DNA of 7,783 nucleotides from Bacteroidota bacterium. Lineage in GTDB: Bacteria > Bacteroidota > Bacteroidia > Chitinophagales > Chitinophagaceae. The stretch is taken from NCBI GenBank assembly GCA_023429985.1, contig JAEZCV010000132.1:1-7783 (forward strand), in the 5' to 3' direction. The notes beneath the pieces were generated by a model, which made no database searches, was not told the origin of the DNA, and saw only the letters and a list, made by a program, of their open reading frames with translations. Positions 1 through 5,799 of this stretch are shown here, piece after piece (positions within the stretch are counted from its first letter, which is position 1; every line of letters begins with the position of its first letter). The position numbers and the translations under genes were made by a program.

Positions 1-66
1 GGTATATTGCCTGAGATTAACTTCGTAAAGATTTGTGCTTAATATCCATTCTTTTTCGCGATTCAT
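1..66 (-). CDS. Alpha-amylase family (GH13) protein, N-terminal fragment cut by the window edge
   Basis: A minus-strand frame opens with ATG at 66-64 and stays open for 22 codons to the left edge. It contains LSTNLYEVNLRQYT, which closely resembles the segment (I/L)YEVNxRQYTPEGT found near the N-terminus of Bacteroidota GH13 alpha-amylases, where it begins the first strand of the catalytic barrel. If so, the product hydrolyses alpha-1,4-glucans. The ATG is preceded directly by AAGG, a weak ribosome-binding signal. The frame is also open upstream to a stop at 120-118, so a non-ATG start slightly further upstream (TTG at 114-112) cannot be excluded. The gene is divergent from ispH, with about 100 nt between the two starts. 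The assignment rests on one short motif; catalytic residues lie outside the window. Confidence 0.6.
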   Translation of the reverse strand, partial: MNREKEWILSTNLYEVNLRQYT

Positions 67-154
67 CCTTGCTGCTTTTTGTGAAGATAAAAACCAGGAG
101 CCATCATTCTCCAATTCTTAACTAAAATCAGCTTCTTCTGTAAATATCATGACT

Positions 155-162
155 TAAATTTG
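155..162 (+). promoter_or_regulatory. Candidate Bacteroidota -7 promoter element of ispH
   Basis: TAAATTTG matches the Bacteroidota sigma-factor -7 consensus TAnnTTTG at every fixed position. It ends only 5 nt before the ATG at 168, so transcription from it would begin at or next to that codon. No clear -33 TTG element is visible at the usual distance upstream (about 17-23 nt), which lowers confidence. Confidence 0.45.
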
Positions 163-167
163 CGGCA

Positions 168-1394
168 ATGAAAAGTTTTGATGTACCTGTGGTTTACCGG
201 AGTCCTTTGATCTCAAAGATCAAGAAAGAACGTAAAGATCAGGACAGGATGAAGAAAGACTTCTCACCCACCCTTTTAGACTTCGGTCCTGTTAAAATAT
301 ACCTCGCACGACATTTTGGTTTTTGTTACGGCGTTGAAAATGCCATTGACATTGCCTTCAGAACCATTGAAGAAAATCCCGGTAAAAGAATTTTTTTGCT
401 GAGTGAAATGATCCACAATCCCCAGGTTAATGCCGATCTGTTAGCAAGTGGTGTTCAGTTCCTGCAGGATACCAAAGGAAAGCAGGTAATTCCATTTGAA
501 TCGCTAAACGCCGATGATATTGTTTTGATACCTGCATTTGGAACTACGCTTGATATAGAAAACCGTTTGCGTTCCATTGGCATCAGGGTTGAAAACTATA
601 ATACTACCTGTCCCTTTGTTGAAAAAGTATGGAACCGCAGTGTAGCCATTGCCCAAAAGGATTATACCATCATTATACATGGCAAACCTTCGCATGAAGA
701 AACAAGGGCAACTTTTTCACATGCGGCTGCGAGTGCGCCTGCAGTTGTGGTGAAGGATATGCAGCAAACCATAGAGCTGGCTAAATACATTAAGGGAGAA
801 AAGAACGCTGAAGAATTTTATTCGGAATTTGAAGGACAGTTTTCCGCCGGCTTTGATATCCATAAGCACCTTGAAAGAATTGGAGTGGTGAATCAAACTA
901 CCATGCTGGCCAGCGATACACAGGCCATTGCTGATTATTTAAGATCGGTAATGAAAGAAAAATATCAGCTTGAAGAAGATAATGTAAAAGACCGTTTTGC
1001 CGATACCCGCGATACATTATGTTATGCCACGAACGATAACCAGACGGCCGTAAAGGGAATGTTGGAAGTAGATGCCGATCTTGCCATTGTTGTAGGTGGC
1101 TATAATTCATCCAACACTTCTCACCTGGTAGAACTATGCGAAGAGAAACTTCCAACATTTTATATTAATGACGAAGAGAAAATTATTTCTCCTACTTCAA
1201 TTCTATATTATGATTTTCATAATAAAAATGAATTGCTGACAGAGCATTTTCTGCCCATTTCATCTCCAGCTAAAATTTTAATCACCAGCGGTGCTTCCTG
1301 TCCGGATGCAGTAGTGGAAAAAGTGATTATGAAACTGGTTTCTTTTTTTCCTCAGGCTAAATCCATAGAAGTATATACCCCACTCGACTTTTGA
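168..1394 (+). CDS. ispH: 4-hydroxy-3-methylbut-2-enyl diphosphate reductase, plant/cyanobacterial-type long form
   Basis: IspH is the last enzyme of the MEP pathway. It is a cytosolic [4Fe-4S] enzyme that reduces HMBPP to IPP and DMAPP. The 408-aa product shows the three cluster cysteines in FGFCYGV (C53), NTTCPF (C148) and DTLCYAT (C285). It also has EMIHNP (H83), HEET (H176, E178, the latter aligning with catalytic E126 of E. coli), NQTTML (T244/T245), GGYNSSNTSHL (S314-N316) and SGASCPD near the C-terminus. The second substrate-contacting His of E. coli (SAHG, H74) is replaced by Phe in IPAFGT. This is as in plant and cyanobacterial IspH, and the length also fits that type. The ATG at 168 gives the N-terminus FDVPVVYRSPL, which I believe is conserved in related Bacteroidota. 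An alternative ATG at 249 (Met28), preceded by AGGACAGG, would leave the enzyme core intact. No partner gene is adjacent. Confidence 0.96.
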   Translation: MKSFDVPVVYRSPLISKIKKERKDQDRMKKDFSPTLLDFGPVKIYLARHFGFCYGVENAIDIAFRTIEENPGKRIFLLSEMIHNPQVNADLLASGVQFLQDTKGKQVIPFESLNADDIVLIPAFGTTLDIENRLRSIGIRVENYNTTCPFVEKVWNRSVAIAQKDYTIIIHGKPSHEETRATFSHAAASAPAVVVKDMQQTIELAKYIKGEKNAEEFYSEFEGQFSAGFDIHKHLERIGVVNQTTMLASDTQAIADYLRSVMKEKYQLEEDNVKDRFADTRDTLCYATNDNQTAVKGMLEVDADLAIVVGGYNSSNTSHLVELCEEKLPTFYINDEEKIISPTSILYYDFHNKNELLTEHFLPISSPAKILITSGASCPDAVVEKVIMKLVSFFPQAKSIEVYTPLDF

Positions 1395-1462
1395 TTACAG
1401 ATAGATAATTATTGGAATATCAAATCTGTATTATAATCCTTTTGGAAAGTTATAGAATTTAA

Positions 1463-1511
1463 AAGGTTCAACTTAGTCAGTATTTTTTAAAAGCAAAATA
1501 AGTTGAACCTT
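1463..1511. terminator. 13-bp perfect inverted repeat between convergent genes, possible bidirectional terminator
   Basis: AAGGTTCAACTTA (1463-1475) is exactly matched by its reverse complement at 1499-1511, with a 23-nt AT-rich loop. The repeat sits between the ends of ispH (+) and the 108-aa membrane protein gene (-), where a shared terminator is expected. Only a short T run follows on either strand (TTTTAAATT on the minus strand; GTTGTTTTT a few bases later on the plus strand). The long loop is atypical, so it may instead be a protein-binding site or a repeat remnant. Confidence 0.5.
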
Positions 1512-1534
1512 AAAGTTGTTTTTCTAATAATTTA

Positions 1535-1861
1535 TTAATTAAAATACTTTATTTTTTTCTCTAGCACATACCATGTAAGAAGAAATACCGCTGCTAAACT
1601 TAATAGTTGAATGACAACTGTAAATAAAAGTGCGGGAAAACCAAGCGAATTATTTTTCTGGTGAATCATTTTATTGTCTTCCTTGTCATAGCTTATCTCT
1701 TTACTAGACTCTTTTGCTGAAATGTAATTATATGTTTCAAGGATTGAAAAAATTAAAGCAAAATATGCGGTTAGTATAAGAGGAAAGTACTCAGAAAATA
1801 TAATTATGCTAACTAAAAGTACTTTAATTAAGGTCTGAATCGAATTTCTATTAAAGTTCAT
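1535..1861 (-). CDS. Small integral membrane protein, unrecognised; partner of the upstream lipoprotein
   Basis: I do not recognise this family. The likely product is 108 aa starting at the ATG at 1861-1859, which lies 4 nt after the TAA of the upstream lipoprotein gene (TAA-AATT-ATG). The two are therefore probably co-transcribed and translationally coupled. A longer start at 1900 would add 13 residues but overlap the upstream gene by 35 nt, so it is less likely. The N-terminal third (about residues 9-42) is hydrophobic enough for one long or two short membrane segments. A polar, charged stretch follows (about 48-68, with several Lys, Glu and Asp). Another strong membrane segment lies at about residues 72-98, ending in a basic tail. 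The coding sequence is very AT-rich (17 G+C in the 60 nt at 1741-1800). Small size, membrane location and tight coupling would suit an immunity or accessory protein, but that is inference. Confidence 0.7.
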   Translation of the reverse strand: MNFNRNSIQTLIKVLLVSIIIFSEYFPLILTAYFALIFSILETYNYISAKESSKEISYDKEDNKMIHQKNNSLGFPALLFTVVIQLLSLAAVFLLTWYVLEKKIKYFN

Positions 1862-1865
1862 AATT

Positions 1866-2669
1866 TTAAAATATTGCACTACCCGCCACGCAAATACCAA
1901 ACCCTATGGCTGCACCGGCAGCATTTGCATGCATTAAAGTTCCTAAAGCTGATTTCGCTACATTTAATATACCTCGCCAGCCTAAATTATAACCTGTAAT
2001 AACATTATAAAGATTTCTCAATGTTCCCCATCCACTTGTGATAGCACCACCCAGTGCATTTGCTGCACATTCCACAACCTCTCCCCAAGTTAATCCATTT
2101 TCTATAATTTCTGGGTCAGTACTAACAATTGAAATTATATCTTCAAATTTTTGGACCAATATATTATTTGGATTCTCGAGTCTAAATGTTTCAGTTCGCA
2201 AAGTATCTTTTACATTATCAATAACCCATAGTTGGTCTTGTAAGCTAAGCTCTGCAAATTCAGGATTTTCATCAAGAAGCTGAAGCCAAACTGCAAAAAT
2301 TTCTGCTTGTCTTGTCAGTACTTCAGAGGTATCAACTCCTAAACTATCATAGAAGTTAATCATGTCTTCAAATTCGGGAGAAGAGTTAATTAGTGAATCA
2401 TGTTCTGCGACGGCCGGCGAACCTCCTTGTGCCCCTAAAATTTGGTGGGTTTCTACAGAATTGTTCAATACTTTTTCAATAACTAAAGCAAAGGTAGAAT
2501 CATTTAAGAAAGTTGAAGCAATTGCAAATAAGTCAACCGTAGTTTCAACTTGCAACGAAGGTGCCAATGAGCTGTCTAGATGAGTTTCTAAACCTTTTTT
2601 ACAGGCCGATAACAAGAAAATCGAAGAAATAGATACTAGCAAAAATTTCCTTGGAAGTAATGTTTTCAT
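1866..2669 (-). CDS. Lipoprotein of unknown function with Gly/Ala-rich hydrophobic C-terminal domain
   Basis: The family is not recognised. The 267-aa product begins with a lipoprotein signal peptide: basic MKTLLPRK, a hydrophobic core, and a lipobox LLSAC with C23 as the predicted lipidated residue, followed by KK. Anchoring in the outer or inner membrane is expected. Residues about 30-190 are polar and largely helical in appearance, with acidic stretches such as LLDENPEFAELSLQDQ. Residues about 192-267 change character: they are rich in Gly, Ala, Trp and aliphatic residues, almost free of acidic residues after E200, and hold the only other cysteines (C201 and C260). They end in the hydrophobic run AAGAAIGFGICVAGSAIF. 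That domain could insert into a membrane or be disulphide-closed. The gene is followed after 4 nt by a small membrane protein gene. No convincing promoter element was found upstream. An effector with its immunity protein is one possible reading; a structural lipoprotein is another. Confidence 0.85.
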   Translation of the reverse strand: MKTLLPRKFLLVSISSIFLLSACKKGLETHLDSSLAPSLQVETTVDLFAIASTFLNDSTFALVIEKVLNNSVETHQILGAQGGSPAVAEHDSLINSSPEFEDMINFYDSLGVDTSEVLTRQAEIFAVWLQLLDENPEFAELSLQDQLWVIDNVKDTLRTETFRLENPNNILVQKFEDIISIVSTDPEIIENGLTWGEVVECAANALGGAITSGWGTLRNLYNVITGYNLGWRGILNVAKSALGTLMHANAAGAAIGFGICVAGSAIF

Positions 2670-2962
2670 GTTATTTAATTTTAAACTATGAAAATATTAT
2701 AGCAACAAAAAAAAATGTACATAGGGTGATTTTTTTACATAAATAAGAGAAATTACTTAAATTTTATATATATAATCAGGTATTAACTTTAATCTCCAAT
2801 CATTAACAGTTAAAATAATATTTCATTTTCTAAAAAGAAAAAGTGCTCAAAGAAGAGAATTTTTATTCCTTCAATAACTCATTGCAAATGCAAAATTTTT
2901 ATGCAATTCCACTGGTAAGAAGAAATTTGCTGGCGGGTATGAGAATGGAATTTTAAGCTTAA
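2670..2962. other. AT-rich intergenic spacer upstream of the lipoprotein gene
   Basis: About 290 nt without a confident gene lie between the 5' end of the 1866-2669 lipoprotein gene and the terminator at 2963-2992. The first 160 nt are extremely AT-rich with A- and T-runs and must contain the promoter of the minus-strand lipoprotein unit, but no clear TAnnTTTG element stands out. Near 2852-2872 there is a weak imperfect hairpin (GAAGAGAAT / ATTCCTTC). At 2888-2956 (+) an open frame of 22 codons runs just before the terminator; it is too short to call as a gene. No tRNA-like or insertion-sequence-like structure was seen. Confidence 0.6.
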
Positions 2963-2992
2963 AAAAAAGACCGGCAATTACCGGTCTTTTTT
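2963..2992. terminator. Strong intrinsic terminator, bidirectional
   Basis: A perfect 12-bp stem, AAAAAAGACCGG paired with CCGGTCTTTTTT, closes on a 6-nt loop (CAATTA). The GC-rich top of the stem (GACCGG) and flanking A/T runs give a U-tract on either strand. It begins 1 nt after the stop codon of the minus-strand phosphorylase homologue, whose transcript it should end. On the plus strand it would also stop any transcript coming from the AT-rich spacer. Confidence 0.92.
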
Positions 2993-2993
2993 A

Positions 2994-4697
2994 TTAATGT
3001 GCCAGGTCCCTCACCAACGTGGGATTTATGGGCTTATATTCTTTTTTGTACAATAATTCATAATATTCTTCCGCCATCCTGTTACTGTCGAACTGTATTT
3101 GCACATCTCTCATGCCATTTTTTACGATCTGTCGCCATGTATTGGGATCATCGTAATACAAGGGAAGAATTTCTTCATTAAATATTTTATACAACTGCTC
3201 CAGGTCATAAGCATCCTGGTCCTGCACATGCATATTTACATAATCAACCGGCGGCACTACAAATCCATTGTTACCATGGTGCATGAATTCCGGTATCCAT
3301 CCATCATTGGTTGAAAAATTCACTGCGCCGTTCATGGCTGCTGTCATACCACTTGTTCCCGATGCTTCGCGTGGAACCCTTGGATTATTCAGCCAGCAAT
3401 CAGATGCCTGCTTCAGCCTTTTTGATAATGCCAGTTCATAACCTACCAGCACTGCCACATTTTTATAGTTCTTACTTAAATGTACAAGGTGATTGAATTC
3501 TGTAATGGCAGGATAATCTACAGGATAAGGCTTACCAGCCCAGATGATCTGAACGGGGTATTTCTTGCTACTCAGCAGTGCTTCAAACTTTTCTTTATCA
3601 GTTGTAATTAAGCCTGCTCTTTTATATCCCGCAAAACGTCGTGCCCATACTATTGTAAATACATTGGGATCGAAGATCTTTCCCGTCTGGTCGGCAACAA
3701 TTTCAAATGCTCTTTTCTTCATCCACTTCTTGCGGTCATCAAACATGGCATCATTGTCTTCATCCTTTGCCCTGTACAGTTGTTTATCTGACCAATACCT
3801 CCAGTTCTGTGCATTGGTAATGGCCTTAATAGGACAAATATCATCATACTTCTCCCACATATGTCGCGACACTTCACCATGCAATTGCGAAACACCATTG
3901 GCGATTCTTGCAAACCTCAGTGCAGCCAGGGAATGATTGAACTGGTCGTCGGGCATGCCTGTTACTTCTTTTACTTCATCAACGGTGAGCCCGCAGAAAT
4001 AACTCATCTTATGACAAAGATGAATATCGTGCTTTTCGTTACCTGCTTCTTCCGGAGTGTGTGTTGTAAACACCAGGCGCTTTTTCACTTCTTCTATCTT
4101 ACGACCGTATTTTTGATAAAGATAAAATGCAGCAGAAAGTCCGTGTGCTTCATTCAGGTGGTATACTTCGGGTTGAAATCCAATTTCGTCAAGGAGTTTG
4201 GCACCACCAACGCCCAGCAAAATAAACTGCGCCACTTTAGTGGCCACGTTGGCATCGTATAAACGATGGGTAATGGTTTGAGAAATATAATCGTTTTCCG
4301 GGATGTCGGTGGTCATCAGGAAAAGCGGAGCAGAATTAAATGTAAGAGGCGGCAGGTACAATACTTTTACCCATACCGGGTGTTCGTGAATGGTGATTTC
4401 GAATTTAATACCTGTATCTTCCAGGAAGCTGTAGATCTTTTCCATCCAGGTAACCTGTAAGGTCTGGTCCTGGTTGCGTGCCTGGTCGTAATAACCATAT
4501 TTCCAGAGAATGCCAATGCCAACCAGGTTTTGCTGCAGTTCAAATGCACTTCTTAAATGAGAACCTGAGAGAAAGCCTAAACCACCACTGTAAATTTTAA
4601 GTGGCTGGTGAATGGCGAATTCCATGGAAAAATAAGCAACGCTTTTTGAATAGTTTTCATTGACAGGATATGGGACTTTGTAGGATCGAAAATTCAT
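2994..4697 (-). CDS. glgP: Alpha-glucan (glycogen) phosphorylase homologue, GT35, short form lacking the PLP lysine
   Basis: The 567-aa product belongs by motif to the short GT35 phosphorylase group. It has YFSMEFAI...IYSGGLGFLSGSH (residues 22-47), HLNEAHG (180-186), FTTHTPEEAGNEKH (210-223), WARRFAGYKR (351-360, with the phosphate-site KR pair at 359-360) and REASGTSGMTAAMNGAVN (443-460). Phosphorylases release glucose 1-phosphate from alpha-1,4-glucans using pyridoxal phosphate bound to the Lys of GTS(N/G)MK. Here that position is Thr452 (codon ACA, 3344-3342), although all surrounding residues are kept. The frame is intact from end to end, so this is not decay. The enzyme may be family-typical for these bacteria but mechanistically different, possibly a glycosyltransferase acting on glucans. 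The N-terminal DUF3417-type domain of longer relatives is absent. The ATG at 4697 lacks a good Shine-Dalgarno, as usual in the phylum. The name glgP reflects family, not proven activity. Confidence 0.85.
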   Translation of the reverse strand: MNFRSYKVPYPVNENYSKSVAYFSMEFAIHQPLKIYSGGLGFLSGSHLRSAFELQQNLVGIGILWKYGYYDQARNQDQTLQVTWMEKIYSFLEDTGIKFEITIHEHPVWVKVLYLPPLTFNSAPLFLMTTDIPENDYISQTITHRLYDANVATKVAQFILLGVGGAKLLDEIGFQPEVYHLNEAHGLSAAFYLYQKYGRKIEEVKKRLVFTTHTPEEAGNEKHDIHLCHKMSYFCGLTVDEVKEVTGMPDDQFNHSLAALRFARIANGVSQLHGEVSRHMWEKYDDICPIKAITNAQNWRYWSDKQLYRAKDEDNDAMFDDRKKWMKKRAFEIVADQTGKIFDPNVFTIVWARRFAGYKRAGLITTDKEKFEALLSSKKYPVQIIWAGKPYPVDYPAITEFNHLVHLSKNYKNVAVLVGYELALSKRLKQASDCWLNNPRVPREASGTSGMTAAMNGAVNFSTNDGWIPEFMHHGNNGFVVPPVDYVNMHVQDQDAYDLEQLYKIFNEEILPLYYDDPNTWRQIVKNGMRDVQIQFDSNRMAEEYYELLYKKEYKPINPTLVRDLAH

Positions 4698-4739
4698 TTT
4701 TCAGTAGTTTATGGCGAGGCAATTTAATAAATAATAACT

Positions 4740-4760
4740 AATGTGTAGCATTTACACATT
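4740..4760. repeat. Short perfect inverted repeat in the glgP upstream region
   Basis: AATGTGTA (4740-4747) and TACACATT (4753-4760) form an 8-bp stem with a 5-nt loop. It lies 5 nt beyond the stop codon of the minus-strand lipoprotein gene and 43 nt upstream of the phosphorylase homologue start. It could be a weak terminator for the former (the minus strand continues AGTTATTATTTATT, moderately U-rich) or a regulator-binding site for the latter. The sequence alone does not decide this. Confidence 0.4.
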
Positions 4761-4765
4761 GCTAT

Positions 4766-5713
4766 TTATGATTTGCTTTTAGGTTTGGGAACTTTTTTCT
4801 TTTTATAGGTGCCGTCGAACAAACAATCAATACCGCGGTGATTACCGCAGCCTTCATCTTCTTTTAAAATAACAGATGAAGAAGTAAAGGTAAAATTCAA
4901 TACACAAGGATCACCACTCTGCCTGTAAGCCGCTGTTTTGGAAGATGTAAAAAATAGATCACCTTTTAATTCACCTGTACATTTTCCATTATTTTTTTTG
5001 ATGTGAACAAAGGCGCTTAGTTGATTCGGCGTGCGACCGTCCCTTATGGATATCAGGGTATTTTTATCAGAACCATAATCACCCGCATACTTATTGGTAC
5101 GTGGCAAGGTATCGATAGGATTGATCAGTTCTGTGGTTCCTTCAAGCGGATCGGTCATAATCAGTGAAAATTCCTTTGATTCATTATTAAAGACAAATAC
5201 ATCTTTGCCATCAAACGCTTCCGTTCCTTTTTTCTTGTGCACATTTTTTGAAATAGCATAAGATTCTTCAATAGAACTAACCTGGGAGGTTAATGCATCC
5301 TTATCTGGAATCAAAAAAGGGAACACAGATGCAGGTTCACCATTCACATCATAAACATATAATACGGCAGCAATAGTTTTTCCTGAAAAAGCTTTTACAA
5401 TAAAATACGATTCGGCTTCGGGCCTGGTTATTTTAGCGAGAGGAACAAACTTTATTTTTTCTTTTCCAAAAAGTTCCTGCTTTATTGAATCGGACAAAAG
5501 GCCCGTAAATTCCGGTGCAGATAGCTGCGTTGTGTCAGAATGGTTTATCAACATAGTGTCTGAAAGTGCATAAGGAAGGCCAGCTTCTTTAAACATAGCC
5601 GAAAACCCACTGAAACTATACCCGTTAACCATCTCCTCTCCTCCCTTGTTACCACAGGAACAAATAATTATAGAAGATATTATGCCTAAAACCAACCTGT
5701 TCATAAAGCCCAT
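4766..5713 (-). CDS. Lipoprotein of unknown function with a four-cysteine C-terminal domain
   Basis: The family is not recognised by name. The 315-aa product has a signal peptide ending in the lipobox-like ICSC, with C20 as the predicted lipidated residue followed by GNKGG. An internal ATG at 5704 (Met4) would give the same mature protein. The mature region begins with KEAGLPYALSDTML and LSAPEFTGLLSD. A middle part (about 85-200) looks beta-rich. The C-terminal part (about 205-305) starts KYAGDYGSDKNTLISI and holds four cysteines in KCTGEL, GDPCVLNF, EGCGNHRG and DCLFDGTY (C245, C270, C289, C297), enough for two disulphides in the periplasm or outside the cell. The protein ends in a Lys/Pro/Ser-rich tail. 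The gene is followed by the phosphorylase homologue on the same strand with 68 nt between, so co-transcription is possible but not shown. It is divergent from the mntR-like gene. Confidence 0.85.
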   Translation of the reverse strand: MGFMNRLVLGIISSIIICSCGNKGGEEMVNGYSFSGFSAMFKEAGLPYALSDTMLINHSDTTQLSAPEFTGLLSDSIKQELFGKEKIKFVPLAKITRPEAESYFIVKAFSGKTIAAVLYVYDVNGEPASVFPFLIPDKDALTSQVSSIEESYAISKNVHKKKGTEAFDGKDVFVFNNESKEFSLIMTDPLEGTTELINPIDTLPRTNKYAGDYGSDKNTLISIRDGRTPNQLSAFVHIKKNNGKCTGELKGDLFFTSSKTAAYRQSGDPCVLNFTFTSSSVILKEDEGCGNHRGIDCLFDGTYKKKKVPKPKSKS

Positions 5714-5767
5714 TTTTGTAAAATAAATGATTAAACACCAATACCATGCCCCATATCAGGAATTTTT

Positions 5768-5783
5768 TTTAGATTCGCCTAAA
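5768..5783. promoter_or_regulatory. DtxR/MntR-box-like palindrome in front of the metal regulator operon
   Basis: TTTAGATTCGCCTAAA has matching outer arms TTTAG and CTAAA. It fits the half-site pattern TTTAGG/CCTAAA typical of DtxR-family operators with one mismatch (A for G). It lies 16 nt before the GTG start of the DtxR-family regulator, in the 86-nt spacer between that gene and the divergent lipoprotein gene. Autoregulation, and possibly control of both directions, is a natural inference. Binding itself is not shown. Confidence 0.5.
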
Positions 5784-5799
5784 TATTTAATTAGATAAG

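Noticed and set aside
1862..1900. Longer start for the small membrane protein at 1900
   Set aside because: It would overlap the lipoprotein gene by 35 nt. The ATG at 1861 lies 4 nt after that gene's stop and directly precedes the hydrophobic segment, which fits operon spacing better.
2038..2583. Two open plus-strand frames opposite the lipoprotein gene
   Set aside because: The minus-strand frame has a signal peptide and lipobox and is continuous; the plus-strand frames are Ser-rich and low in complexity, as expected of antisense readings.
2881..2907. Short palindrome ATTGCA...TGCAAT in the spacer
   Set aside because: Only 6-bp arms in very AT-rich sequence; expected by chance.
2999..4460. 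Several open plus-strand frames of 60-130 codons opposite the phosphorylase homologue
   Set aside because: They lie wholly within a well-supported minus-strand gene with intact family motifs, overlap one another, and show no recognisable protein features; they are antisense shadows.
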